Shown: positions 41,437 to 50,626 of the stretch, in pieces | Position numbering within the stretch: the first letter of the stretch is position 1 | Layout of the letters: every line of letters starts with the position of its first letter | Assembly (NCBI RefSeq): GCF_001262505.1 | Contig: NZ_KQ410747.1 | Coordinates: 1-53,795 of the forward strand | Length of the DNA: 53,795 nt | Direction: 5' to 3' | Origin: Shinella sp. SUS2 | GTDB lineage: Bacteria; Pseudomonadota; Alphaproteobacteria; Rhizobiales; Rhizobiaceae | Program-made: the position numbers and the translations under genes | Notes under the pieces: model-generated | Database searches by the model: none | Told to the model about the DNA's origin: nothing | The model's input: only the letters and a program-made list of their open reading frames with translations

Positions 41437-42651
41437 ATGAAAATCGGCCTGCTGGGACAGTTCGGCTCCGGAAACTCCGGCAATGACGGCTCGCTGGAAG
41501 CCATGGTGCGTTTCCTGCGCCAGGCATGCCCTGAGGCGAAGCTGCTGTGTATCTGCTCCAATCCGGCAAAGGTTCACGACGATTTTGCGCTCGACGTCGT
41601 CAGCATCCGGGGGCAGAAGCCGTCGGCGGACCGGGTTACGCGATCGATCGGCGCCAGGCTCTGGCGCGTGCCTTCCCGGCTCGGAAGCATGGTTGCCATT
41701 TTCCAGGCGCTTGCCGGGGCCGAGGTCCTCGTCATCCCCGGCACGGGCATTCTTGACGATTTCCAGGAGACGCCGTTCGGCTGGCCTTTCATCCTTTTCT
41801 GGTGGTGCTTCGCCGCCCGCCTGCGCGGCATCCGCATCGCCTTCGTGAGCATCGGCGCAGGGCCGATCCACAACGCGCTCAGCCGCCGGTTCCTGAAGGC
41901 GGCCGTGCAGATGGCGGAATACCGCTCCTACCGCGATGATTTCTCGCTCCATTATGTCAGGGATCTCGGCGTGGACGTGTCTCGCGATCTTCGCTTTCCC
42001 GACCTTGCCTTCGGATTGCGTGCCCCGACCCATGATCCCGTCGTGGATCGCCGGCCGGCCCATGCCGCCGTCGGCGTCGGGGTCATGCACTATCGTGGCT
42101 GGAAACGCGGGCAAGCCGACGGGGAAGCAATCTACCGCACCTATATCGCGAAGCTCTCGGCGGTCATCGGCCGGCTTCTCGACGATGGCCGGCGGGTACA
42201 TCTTTTCATGGGGGACAAGGCGGACGAAACCGCGCTGGACGATATCTTCCAGGGGCTTGCACCGCGTCCTTCTGGAGCGAGCCACGCCTTTGTCTCGGTG
42301 GCACGCACGGCCTCGCTGGATCAGGTGATGGAGGAACTCAAGAAGGTCGATATCGCCATCGTTTCCCGCTACCACAACTTGCTCTGCGCCCTGAAGACGG
42401 GCCGGCCGGCCTTCTCGCTCGGATATGCGCAGAAGAACGATGAGCTGATGGCGGCGTTCGGCCGTTCGGCCTTCTGCCAGCATATCGAGGATTTCGACGT
42501 CGAGATCCTGATCGGGCAGGTATGCACCGCACTCACCGACCTCGACGGCGCCCGCAAGGAAATCGAACAGCACAACGCCGCCATCCGCGGCGAGCTTTCC
42601 CGGCAGGGAGAGCTTCTCCTGTCGGGCGTATTGAAGGAGCGATTGGCCTGA
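41437..42651 (+). CDS. Polysaccharide pyruvyl transferase family protein
   Basis: A 404-residue protein of the WcaK/CsaB type. KIGLLGQFGSGNSGNDGSLEAMVRFL is the N-terminal Rossmann motif; GTGILDDFQETP, IRIAFVSIGAGP and AEYRSYRDDFSLHYVRDLGV are other family segments; VSRYHNLLCALKTGRPAFSLGYAQKNDELM is the C-terminal donor region with the conserved R-x-H. Such enzymes transfer pyruvate from phosphoenolpyruvate to a sugar to give an acidic ketal, as in succinoglycan and other rhizobial polysaccharides. It begins the plus-strand block of four polymer genes. No signal peptide is present, consistent with a cytoplasmic enzyme. Confidence 0.87.
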   Translation: MKIGLLGQFGSGNSGNDGSLEAMVRFLRQACPEAKLLCICSNPAKVHDDFALDVVSIRGQKPSADRVTRSIGARLWRVPSRLGSMVAIFQALAGAEVLVIPGTGILDDFQETPFGWPFILFWWCFAARLRGIRIAFVSIGAGPIHNALSRRFLKAAVQMAEYRSYRDDFSLHYVRDLGVDVSRDLRFPDLAFGLRAPTHDPVVDRRPAHAAVGVGVMHYRGWKRGQADGEAIYRTYIAKLSAVIGRLLDDGRRVHLFMGDKADETALDDIFQGLAPRPSGASHAFVSVARTASLDQVMEELKKVDIAIVSRYHNLLCALKTGRPAFSLGYAQKNDELMAAFGRSAFCQHIEDFDVEILIGQVCTALTDLDGARKEIEQHNAAIRGELSRQGELLLSGVLKERLA

Positions 42652-42729
42652 CGGTCGACCGCGCCAGGCTCAACGGACGGCTGCGCGTGCCGGGCGTGCG
42701 CTCATGCCGCCCGTGATTGTTGAATGAAC

Positions 42730-42744
42730 CGGCACGGGGTGCCG
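42730..42744 (+). other. Small stem-loop before the flippase gene
   Basis: CGGCAC and GTGCCG pair at 42730-42735 and 42739-42744 over a GGG loop. It lies 79 bases after the pyruvyl-transferase stop and 52 bases before the flippase start. It could attenuate expression of the downstream genes; no T-tract follows. Confidence 0.3.
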
Positions 42745-42795
42745 TTGTGAAAACGTAGCGCCGCCCGCCCGCCGGCGCCGGAAAGCGTGATCCGT

Positions 42796-44268
42796 ATGGT
42801 TCGCCGCGCATACATTATGGCATCGCTGGAGCAATACCTCGCCCTGCTCGTCAATTTCGCGGTCCTTGCGACTGTGGCGCGGCTGCTCACGCCCGGCGAG
42901 ATCGGCGAGGCGGTCACGGGGCTGGCCATCGCCGTGGTCGCCTTCTCGACGCGTGAATTCGTGACGGCGGAATTCCTCATCCAGCGCCATGCCATCGACC
43001 GCGAGGCTGTGGGCACATCTCTGACGCTCCAGGTGCTCTGCAGCGCCACCGTCGCCCTCGGTCTCGGTCTTGCCTCCGGACTTGTCGCCGGCTTCTATGG
43101 CACGCCTGACCTCTCCTTCTTTCTGCTGCTCGCTGCCGTCGCGGGCTTTGCAGAGGCCGTTGCCCAGCCGGTCATCGCCATCCTGCGCCGGAATATGAGC
43201 TTTGGCGCACTTGCGGTGATCCGCACTGCTGTCTCTCTCGTCAACGGACTGACGACCATTCTCCTGGCTGCCCTCGGCTTCGGTGCGATCAGCTTTGCCT
43301 GGGGCCTCCTGGCGGGGGCGATGATGCTCGCTGGTCTCTCCGTCGCGCTCTCGCCCGTGCCGGCGCGGACGTTCCTTCGCCCAGGCCTTTCGCGCTGGCG
43401 GGAGGTCCTGACCTTCGGCTCCTTCAAAGGCGCAGCGCTGGTGGTGGAGCGTATCCAGGAAACCGTTCCGCAACTGATCCTTGGCCGGCTCACCTCCATG
43501 ACCGCCGTCGCGCTCTACAACCGCTCGAACGCTCTTTGCGGCGTGCCGGACCGTATCATCATGTCCGCCTTCTACAGCATGGCCTTTCCGGCACTCGCAA
43601 ACAGCATCCGGGAGGGGTATGACATCGAGAAAACCTATCTTCGTGTGCTGGCCTATCTTTCGGTGCTCTATTGGCCGGCCGCCATCATGGTTTGCCTTCT
43701 CGCGCCGCAGATTGTCCGGATCGTGCTCGGCCATCAATGGGAGGATGCCATTCCGGTCGTGCGGCTCCTCGGCCTTTCCGCCGTCTTCTGGGCGCCGGCA
43801 ATTGTCACGGGGCCGCTTCTCCTGGCGCTTGGCCAGAACCGCGACGCCTTCCTTGCCAGCCTGATTTCGCGCGTCTTCGCCGCGTCCGTCCTCTGTGCAG
43901 CCAGTCTCCACGGTGTGATCGCCATGGCGCTCAGCCAGTTCATCGCCCTGCCGGTTCAGACGGCGGTGGGCTTTTTCTTCGTACACCGTCATGTCCGCTT
44001 TTCCCTGCGCGCCCTCGTTGCGATGTTTGTGCCGAGCGCCATCGTCACGGCTTTCGCCCTTGCAGGCCCGCTGACGCTTCTCGTCCTGAACGAGCAGCCG
44101 CGATCGGACCTCCTGTCCTTCGCCACGGCCGCTGTTCTTGCCGCAATTGGCTGGCTGGCCGGGCTGCATCTTGCCCACCATCCCTTTCTGACGGAAATAC
44201 AGATCGCGGCGCGCCTTGGCCGCAGTCGTATCGAACGGCTGCGGCGGCTCCTCGCCGCAGGGGCCTAG
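42796..44268 (+). CDS. Lipopolysaccharide/oligosaccharide flippase (Wzx-like, MOP superfamily)
   Basis: A 490-residue protein with 12 or more helices and no large soluble part. The start MVRRAYIMASLEQYLALLVNFAVLATVARLLTPGEIGEAVTG, followed by FVTAEFLIQRHAIDRE, is the polysaccharide-synthesis flippase pattern; VALYNRSNALCGVPDRIIMSAFYSMAFPAL is the mid-protein signature. It would turn the lipid-linked repeat unit to the periplasmic face. I chose ATG 42796, because GGAAAG lies 10 bases upstream; GTG 42787 in the same frame is too close to it. The next gene starts 3 bases after its stop. Confidence 0.85.
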   Translation: MVRRAYIMASLEQYLALLVNFAVLATVARLLTPGEIGEAVTGLAIAVVAFSTREFVTAEFLIQRHAIDREAVGTSLTLQVLCSATVALGLGLASGLVAGFYGTPDLSFFLLLAAVAGFAEAVAQPVIAILRRNMSFGALAVIRTAVSLVNGLTTILLAALGFGAISFAWGLLAGAMMLAGLSVALSPVPARTFLRPGLSRWREVLTFGSFKGAALVVERIQETVPQLILGRLTSMTAVALYNRSNALCGVPDRIIMSAFYSMAFPALANSIREGYDIEKTYLRVLAYLSVLYWPAAIMVCLLAPQIVRIVLGHQWEDAIPVVRLLGLSAVFWAPAIVTGPLLLALGQNRDAFLASLISRVFAASVLCAASLHGVIAMALSQFIALPVQTAVGFFFVHRHVRFSLRALVAMFVPSAIVTAFALAGPLTLLVLNEQPRSDLLSFATAAVLAAIGWLAGLHLAHHPFLTEIQIAARLGRSRIERLRRLLAAGA

Positions 44269-44271
44269 GCC

Positions 44272-45243
44272 ATGGCGAGCGTCGATATCGTCATTCCCAA
44301 CTACAATTACGGCCGGTATCTTGAGGCCTGTGTGAAAAGCGCATTGGCGCAGGACGGAGCCGTGGCGCGCGTCCTTATCGTGGACAACGCCTCGACCGAC
44401 GACAGCGTGGCGATCGCCCGACGCCTCGCCGCTGCGGACCTACGGGTTGAGCTGCTGCTTCGCCCGGAAAACCTCGGTCCCCATGCTTCCTTCAACGCCG
44501 GCATAGACTGGGCGCGCGCCGACTATTTCCTTCTGCTCTTTGCCGACGACGTTCTTGTGCCTGGCGCACTCCGGAGGGCAATTGCGACCATGGAGAAGGA
44601 CCGTTCGCTTGCCTTCTGCTATGGGCAGGCCGTTGCGATCCGTGACGATGCGCCGTTGCCCGAGATCAGGGTGCAGCCGCTTTTTCCTCCGGTGGAGCTG
44701 ATGTCCGGCCGCGCCTTCATCGAACGGTTCTGCGATCTCGGCGTCTTTCAGATACCAGGTCCTTCCATTCTCGTGCGTACCAGCGTGCAGCAGCGCACCG
44801 GCCACTATCGCACCTCTCTTCCGCACAGCGACGACTATGAGGTCTGGTTGCGGCTCGCCATGCACGGCTCCGTCGCCGCGCTCGATTGCGTGCAGGCCGG
44901 AATCCGCACCCACGCCGCGAACCGTTCGACAGACCTTTGGACACACCAAAGCCTGCACGTCCTCCACACGGCCGCGGCGGCGGAGAGTTTTTTCCACCAC
45001 GAGGGCCGCTGGCTGGACGGGGCCGAAGCGCTGCGCAAGCGCGCCAGGCGCGGCATCGCCCAGCGTGCCTACTGGTCGGCAGTGTCCCATGCCCTGCAGG
45101 GGAATGCGGAGGCCCTGCGATTGCTGAGGATCGCCTTTCAACTCTCCCCCTTCACGGCTCTCGTACCTCCTCTCGGTTATCTCCTCCGGCGTCGCGATAT
45201 GATGCCGCGTGTGCGTTCGCTCCTCGCCCGGGCGTTGCGCTAG
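44272..45243 (+). CDS. Glycosyltransferase family 2
   Basis: A 323-residue GT-A glycosyltransferase. VDIVIPNYNYGRYLEACVKSALAQ and VLIVDNASTDDSVAIARRLA form the nucleotide-binding half, YFLLLFADDVLVPGAL gives the D-x-D-type metal site, and HSDDYEVWLRLAMHG is the acceptor-side E-D-like motif. About 70 residues at the C-terminus are helical and may sit against the membrane. It follows the flippase after 3 bases and adds a sugar to the growing repeat unit by an inverting mechanism. Donor and acceptor are unknown. Confidence 0.87.
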   Translation: MASVDIVIPNYNYGRYLEACVKSALAQDGAVARVLIVDNASTDDSVAIARRLAAADLRVELLLRPENLGPHASFNAGIDWARADYFLLLFADDVLVPGALRRAIATMEKDRSLAFCYGQAVAIRDDAPLPEIRVQPLFPPVELMSGRAFIERFCDLGVFQIPGPSILVRTSVQQRTGHYRTSLPHSDDYEVWLRLAMHGSVAALDCVQAGIRTHAANRSTDLWTHQSLHVLHTAAAAESFFHHEGRWLDGAEALRKRARRGIAQRAYWSAVSHALQGNAEALRLLRIAFQLSPFTALVPPLGYLLRRRDMMPRVRSLLARALR

Positions 45244-45409
45244 CGCCGATTGGGACAAGTTGCCTGCGATGCCTGTGCGCAGGGGTAGGCCGCCTATACG
45301 TTCGGTGGAGGTTCTACCCCATACAGGCGCGTTAACACCGCCGGAACGGCCCAATATAGTGTTTGTTGCGGGCGTTCGGCCTGTCCGGCCTTGCCTCATG
45401 GGGGAGAAG

Positions 45410-46081
45410 ATGACTGTTTCCGATGCAGCAGCCGTTGCCGAAAAGAACACCCACTACGACAAGTCCTATTTCGACAAAACGTTCGAGCACCAGCGCTACG
45501 CGGCCTATTTCGATCGCCTGAAGTTCGAGAGGTTTGTCGGCCCTTCGGATCGCGTGATCGATTTCGGCTGTGGTGGCGGCTACATTCTTTCCGGTCTCAA
45601 CGTCAGGGACAGGGCTGGCGTCGAGATCAACGAGGCAGCCGCAGCGGTGGCACGCAAGAACGGCATCCAGGTTTTCGACAGTCTCGAGAAGATCGAGGAA
45701 GGCTGGGCCGACGTCATCATTTCCCATCATGCGCTCGAACATGTCGATGACCCGCTGAGTACGGTGCGGTTGATGCTCACCAGGCTCCGTGCGGGAGGCA
45801 GGATCGTGCTCGTGACGCCGAGCGAGTCCTTCAAGATGCGCTACCGTGAGGACGATCCGAACTTCCACCTGTTCACATGGTCGCCCGGCAACCTCGGCAA
45901 TCTGCTGAAGCGCGCAGGTTTTACGGAAATCAGCGCGGTGCCCGTTCATCACCGCTGGCCGCGCTACTGGTGGCTTGTCGGCCCGGTTGTCGGCAAGAGC
46001 GTCATGAACCGCATCTGCACCGTCTACGGACGACTTATGACAGGGATCAGCCAGGTTAGGGCGATCGGCTACAGGCCTTGA
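45410..46081 (+). CDS. Class I SAM-dependent methyltransferase
   Basis: A 223-residue methyltransferase. SDRVIDFGCGGGYILSGL is motif I, GVEINEAAAAVARKNGI motif II, and ADVIISHHALEHVDDPLSTVRLMLTRLRAGGRIVLV holds motifs IV-VI. The start TVSDAAAVAEKNTHYDKSYFDKTFEHQRYAAYFDR is like polymer-associated methyltransferases. ATG 45410 has GGGGGAG just upstream; ATG 45398 is in frame but would lie before that site. It is probably an O-methyltransferase acting on a sugar of the repeat unit. It has a 166-base gap to the GT2 gene and may have its own promoter. Confidence 0.83.
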   Translation: MTVSDAAAVAEKNTHYDKSYFDKTFEHQRYAAYFDRLKFERFVGPSDRVIDFGCGGGYILSGLNVRDRAGVEINEAAAAVARKNGIQVFDSLEKIEEGWADVIISHHALEHVDDPLSTVRLMLTRLRAGGRIVLVTPSESFKMRYREDDPNFHLFTWSPGNLGNLLKRAGFTEISAVPVHHRWPRYWWLVGPVVGKSVMNRICTVYGRLMTGISQVRAIGYRP

Positions 46082-46243
46082 GCAGATCGCCGTTACGGTT
46101 TTCCTTGGAAATCGATTGGGTTGGCCCACCGGCACTTTGTCTAAGTCCGACGCAGGATTATCCAGTCTGAAACGCCGCCGCACAGCCCGTCGAGGCAGCG
46201 TGTGGTGTCCTTTCCAGGTATTGGAAGCGGTTTGTGTCCAGGC

Positions 46244-47500
46244 TCATCGCCGGGCGATGTTTGCCTCGTCGAGGATGATGCTCACGCGAAGGATATCGCC
46301 TGCCAGGATCGGGTCGGTCTGGCCGACTTCGACTTCCTGATAGTTGCCGTCAAGCATCCGGATGGCGGAGAAGCGGAAGGCGACCTGCCGGCTGCCGTCC
46401 TTCTTCTGCAGAGCGATGCCGGCCTCCGCCATGGCCTGAATGTTGTAGGCCATCTTTCGGCGCAGACGCAGGATGTCGATGTTCACCTCGCGCAGATCCG
46501 CTGCGGCCTCACTGCGACGCTGGCCGCGAAGCGATACGAGGCGGCTGTCGATCAGCGTCAGGTTCTGGCGTGCCCGCGCGAGGAACGAACCGAACTCCAG
46601 GACATCGCGGTTGGTGGCGGATATTTCCCGTTGCTTCTCGCGTAGCTGGGTTTTCGAGGTGAGGCCGCGCTCCACCATCGCACTTGCCACCTTGACGTCC
46701 TCATTGAGCAGGGCAAGCTCACCGTCGCGCAGCTTGCCGCTCTTTTCCAGCGTGTCGATCTCCTCGACATAACCAACCTTCTGCCGCGCCAGGCTGTTCA
46801 GCTCGGCATCGAGCGATGTGCGCCGCATCTCGAACAGCGTGCGCTCCGCTTCCACGATCTGCTGGACGACGCGGGCATCGGGTGTTCCGATATCGTCATT
46901 CGCCAGATAGGCGAAAGGCCGTCCGTTGAGTTCCGCTTCCAGGCGTGCCCGTTTCACGTCCTGGGCGAGAAGCTGTACACCGAGATCGGCATATTCCTGC
47001 CTGAGGCCGGCAAGGCGTGTAGAGCCACTTTCACCTTCCGCCAGCGCCTCCTTTTGTCCGCCGCCGAGTGCGAACAGTTCGAGCGCGATCATGCCCGGGT
47101 GAAATTCGTATTTGCCTGGTTTCTGCACCTCGCCGACGATGTAGACGGGCGCATAGTTCTCCACCACCACGGCGACGGAGAGGTTGGCGATGTGCACCTT
47201 CAGCCCGTCATCAATGGTGGCGCGGACCTGCTCGATGCTCTTTCCCGTCACGGGGAGATTGCCCAGCAGCGGATAACCGATCGTGCCATCCGCACCGACC
47301 GGAAAGGAGCCGCTCAGCCCCGTATCGCCATAGACGGTGATACGCAGCACGTCGCCATTTCCCACCGGATATTCGGCGCCGATCGCCGTGTCTGGCCCGT
47401 TCGAAACGACGAGCAGCAGTGCGCCGAGAACCGCAGCCAGACGGGTTGCGCCTCGCCGACGGCCGACGGCAGTGGGAATGGCCTCTTGCGCCTTCAGCAT
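46244..47500 (-). CDS. Polysaccharide export protein, ExoF-like (OMA/Poly_export family)
   Basis: A 418-residue exported protein. The N-terminal hydrophobic segment (about 20-40) is followed by the Poly_export domain: YPVGNGDVLRITVYGDTGLSGSFPVGADGTIGYPLLGNLPVTG. Next come a SLBB-type part (VYIVGEVQKPGKYEFHPGM), a long coiled coil from about 150 to 340, and a final beta segment. This ExoF-type layout is typical of rhizobial exopolysaccharide loci and differs from Wza, which lacks the long coiled coil. No lipobox was found. The start could be ATG 47500 or a TTG three codons earlier. It lies 12 bases after the ExoP-like gene, and the two should work together in export. Confidence 0.83.
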   Translation of the reverse strand: MLKAQEAIPTAVGRRRGATRLAAVLGALLLVVSNGPDTAIGAEYPVGNGDVLRITVYGDTGLSGSFPVGADGTIGYPLLGNLPVTGKSIEQVRATIDDGLKVHIANLSVAVVVENYAPVYIVGEVQKPGKYEFHPGMIALELFALGGGQKEALAEGESGSTRLAGLRQEYADLGVQLLAQDVKRARLEAELNGRPFAYLANDDIGTPDARVVQQIVEAERTLFEMRRTSLDAELNSLARQKVGYVEEIDTLEKSGKLRDGELALLNEDVKVASAMVERGLTSKTQLREKQREISATNRDVLEFGSFLARARQNLTLIDSRLVSLRGQRRSEAAADLREVNIDILRLRRKMAYNIQAMAEAGIALQKKDGSRQVAFRFSAIRMLDGNYQEVEVGQTDPILAGDILRVSIILDEANIARR

Positions 47501-47512
47501 CTGTTTCAAGCC

Positions 47513-49699
47513 TCACATTCCGGCGATGGACGGCATGTCTACGGCCGCATCGCTGCGTTTTCTGCCTTCGTTTGCAGCCTGGAGATCCGCGGTGGTGCTC
47601 GCCCGACGGTTCAAGGTGCCGCGCGAGGCCTCGTTGATGACGAGCCCGTCTACAACGACGCCTGCTGCCGCGGCCTTGCGCAGGCCGTTCATCGCCTGCA
47701 GGGAATCACCGCCGGCCGGTATGACGAAGATGGTTGCGTCGACGAGGGCCGAGACGAGCAGCGCTCCCGATCCGCTCCCCACCGAGACGGAATCGATGAC
47801 GACCGCGTCATAGGTCTGCTTGAGCGTAGAAAGCAGCCGGGCGAAGGCCTCGTGGCCGAGGATATGCTCGACGGGACCTTCCGCCACGCCGGCGCAGACG
47901 AGATCGATGCCGGATACCGCGTCATGGCGCAGGACATCGTCAAGTAAGACGCTATCGTGCGCGGCAACGAGGTCAACGACGGTGCGGCCGGGCTGGACGG
48001 AAAACTCCCGCGCTACGGCCGGGGCCAGAAGGTTTGCGTCGAGCAAGACGGTCCGTAGCCCCGTTGCCGCCAGCGATCGGGCAAGACAGGAGGCGATGAA
48101 GGTCTTGCCTTCACGAGGACCCGCGGATGTCACCGACACCGTCAGGGCGTTGCCGGCGCGGGCAGAAAGCCGCAGGCGCCCCTGCAGATCGGCCACCGCG
48201 TGGGCGAAGGGCGTATGGCCCTGGCAAATCAGCTTGGCCATGCCGGCGCGCTGATGCTGCGACAGTTCCGGAATACGCCCGACGATCGGCACGCCGCTAT
48301 GCCCTTCATAGGCGGTCGACCGGCGCAGGAAGGCGGAGCGCACTTCCAGAAGCACGGCAACGAGCAGCCCGCCGGCGAGGCCGAAGACGATCCCGGCGAG
48401 CAGCCACGTCGATGCATCGGGGCTTGCCCGCACGGACGACGGCATCGCCTTGGAGATGATGCGTGCTTCCGCCATCGCGATGCCGTCCTGCTCGATCGTC
48501 TGCTTGTATCGGGCAAGATAGCTCTCGTAGATTGCGCGGTTCGCACTCGCTTCGCGATCCAGCTGGTCGGCCTGGACGATTGCCTCGTTCGCGGTGGACA
48601 TCTCGGTCTGCATCTGCCGGAGGCTGGCTTCCAGGCCGGCCTGCTGACGCTTGGAGACCTCGATCTCGTTGCGCAGGCTCTCGACGATCTGGGCCACCTC
48701 CACCTCGATCTGCGCCTGGATCGTCTCAAGCTGGGATTTGAGCTCGGGGATCTGCGGGTTCTTGACGGCGCCGCTCTCGCTGATCGTCGCAAGCGAGCGT
48801 TTGAGCCGGGCCTCCTCTGTGCGCAATTGCTGGATTGCCGGTGAGTTCAGGACCTCTGACAGGGCAAGGCCGCTTTCGGCCTTGGAAACGTCGAGTGCGG
48901 TTTCCAGTCGGGCGCTTGCCCCCGCGACCTGCGCCCTGAGCTTTGCCAGTTCCGTATTCAGCCCGGCGATCTGCTGCGAAAGCAGGGTCGTTCCGCCCGA
49001 TTTGACGATGCCGGATTTTTCGCGGAACTCGGTCGCCGCATGTTCGGATCGTTCGAGTTCGCTGCGCAGGCTCACGAGACGGGTACCGAGCCAGTCGCTG
49101 ACATGCCGTGTCGCGGTCGTCTGCACGTCGACCTGATAGTCGATGTAGGCCTCCGCATAGGCATTGGCGACGATGGCGGGAAATTCCGGGTTGGCGCCGC
49201 TGAACGAGATGTAGATCGTATAGGAGCGGCCATCGTTCGCGACCCGCACGCCGGAGAGTAGCTGATCGACCAGGATGCGATCGTCAATGGTCGCGTGGGA
49301 CCTCGGCTCAGCCGTCGTTGCCGCCGCGGAACCAGCACCGGTCTCTCCCGTCAGGCCAAGACCCTTGGCGACGTCGACGCCAGCCTTCTGGAGTTGCGCC
49401 AGGACCTTTTCGCCCATCGATCGCGAACTGATGATGTCGATCTCGGTCCGCAGCGCGGGGCTTTCCTGCGGCAAGGGCGAGACGACGGATTCGGTCGGCA
49501 GCGCCTGGAACTTGCGCACATCCAGCGCCAGCACCGCCTCGGCGAAGTAGCGCGACGGCTGGTCCAGATAGCCGACCGTCGAGCTGAATATGCCCGCTGC
49601 CAGAAAGGAGAGGATCAGCCATTTGCGCTGCAAGACAAGCGACACCGCCCGAGAAACAGCAAGTTCCTCGGAGACGCCAGGGCTCCCCGACACGATCAT
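47513..49699 (-). CDS. Wzz/ExoP-like polysaccharide co-polymerase with degenerate tyrosine-kinase domain
   Basis: A 728-residue inner-membrane protein. Helix 1 is at about 27-45, the Wzz domain and a long periplasmic coiled coil run to about 425, and helix 2 is at 432-455. A cytoplasmic ATPase domain follows, with Walker A SAGPREGKT (525-533). The next motif reads VLLDANLLAP (551-560) where active bacterial tyrosine kinases have D-x-D-x-R, and Walker B is VVIDS (633-637). No tyrosine occurs after residue 630, so the usual C-terminal tyrosine cluster is absent. It likely sets chain length and couples polymerisation to export but may not phosphorylate itself. Confidence 0.85.
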   Translation of the reverse strand: MIVSGSPGVSEELAVSRAVSLVLQRKWLILSFLAAGIFSSTVGYLDQPSRYFAEAVLALDVRKFQALPTESVVSPLPQESPALRTEIDIISSRSMGEKVLAQLQKAGVDVAKGLGLTGETGAGSAAATTAEPRSHATIDDRILVDQLLSGVRVANDGRSYTIYISFSGANPEFPAIVANAYAEAYIDYQVDVQTTATRHVSDWLGTRLVSLRSELERSEHAATEFREKSGIVKSGGTTLLSQQIAGLNTELAKLRAQVAGASARLETALDVSKAESGLALSEVLNSPAIQQLRTEEARLKRSLATISESGAVKNPQIPELKSQLETIQAQIEVEVAQIVESLRNEIEVSKRQQAGLEASLRQMQTEMSTANEAIVQADQLDREASANRAIYESYLARYKQTIEQDGIAMAEARIISKAMPSSVRASPDASTWLLAGIVFGLAGGLLVAVLLEVRSAFLRRSTAYEGHSGVPIVGRIPELSQHQRAGMAKLICQGHTPFAHAVADLQGRLRLSARAGNALTVSVTSAGPREGKTFIASCLARSLAATGLRTVLLDANLLAPAVAREFSVQPGRTVVDLVAAHDSVLLDDVLRHDAVSGIDLVCAGVAEGPVEHILGHEAFARLLSTLKQTYDAVVIDSVSVGSGSGALLVSALVDATIFVIPAGGDSLQAMNGLRKAAAAGVVVDGLVINEASRGTLNRRASTTADLQAANEGRKRSDAAVDMPSIAGM

Positions 49700-49724
49700 G
49701 ACACTATTCCTGTTGCGGGGCGCT

Positions 49725-50522
49725 CTAGGCCCGGCCGAGATGATGCTCGGCGTCAGGCAAGAGTTCGCCGACCTTGCACGCGACCTCGGTGCGGTTCGTG
49801 GCGCCGAGCTTCTTCATGATGTTCCGGATATGCACCTTGACGGTGCTTTCGCAGAGATTGAGTTCCCGTGCGATCATCTTGTTCGCCTTGCCACGGCGCA
49901 ACGCCTCGGCGACGGCCGTCTGGCGCACGGTGAAGGCGGAGCGGATCGCCTTGCGGGCGACGAAGCCACCCACGAGACCGCGCATCGCGAGTACGCTGCT
50001 TGCCGGCACGAACTGCCCGCCGGCAATCGCCAGCCCGATTGCCTCGATACACACATCGACATCGACGGAGCTTGGAATGAAGCCATGCACACCGAGATCG
50101 ATGGCCTGCAGCACATGGTCCAGCGCCTGGCTGTTGGAGAGCACCACGACCGGTACCGGCTCCAGCGTCGTCACGAGCTGGGTGATTTCCTGCCGAATCG
50201 AGATGTCGCTGATATCGTTGCTGCCGATGTTGATCACCGCAACCCTGAGGGTGCCGAGCGTCGTCTTGCATTGCTGCCAGCTGGCGATGCCCGAGAAGGT
50301 GAAGATGCTGATGCCGATCTGATGGGAAATGAGGCTGTTTGCGAGGCATTCCCGGTCGAGGTTCCGCTTGTCGAAAATCGCCAGGTAGTCGTTTGCCGCG
50401 TAGGTCTGCGGCGGATAGTCAACTCGCTCGCTCACGGCCTCTCGCCGCTCGACGCCGAGCGAGTTCCGCGATCGAAAGATGTCGATTGACTGCCTCTCCA
50501 AAAATGTTTCGTCTTTCGCCAT
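49725..50522 (-). CDS. LuxR-type regulator with degenerate receiver-like domain
   Basis: A 265-residue regulator. Residues 65-175 look like a receiver fold (LRVAVINIGSND, PVPVVVLSNSQ, HVLQAIDLGVHGFIPSS), but the phosphoacceptor aspartate at the end of the third strand is Asn98. Residues 195-255 are a LuxR helix-turn-helix: FTVRQTAVAEALRRGKANKMIARELNLCESTVKVHIRNIMKKLG. It is therefore probably not controlled by phosphorylation, which resembles biofilm regulators of the CsgD/VpsT kind in principle. GAGGGG precedes ATG 50522. It lies 25 bases before the ExoP-like gene, so it probably controls this export operon. Confidence 0.83.
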   Translation of the reverse strand: MAKDETFLERQSIDIFRSRNSLGVERREAVSERVDYPPQTYAANDYLAIFDKRNLDRECLANSLISHQIGISIFTFSGIASWQQCKTTLGTLRVAVINIGSNDISDISIRQEITQLVTTLEPVPVVVLSNSQALDHVLQAIDLGVHGFIPSSVDVDVCIEAIGLAIAGGQFVPASSVLAMRGLVGGFVARKAIRSAFTVRQTAVAEALRRGKANKMIARELNLCESTVKVHIRNIMKKLGATNRTEVACKVGELLPDAEHHLGRA

Positions 50523-50626
50523 GGCACCCCTCACTAACTCCTGGTTCGAAATACGAGCCTTGGTCTGGTTCCGCTTATTCCTCGTTCCGCTTTATTAGCG
50601 TTAACGTTTCATGTCGGTGAATCCAC

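Noticed and set aside
42670..44181. A 503-codon minus-strand frame opposite the flippase
   Set aside because: Low-complexity charged product with no motif; the plus-strand frame is a clear 12-helix protein.
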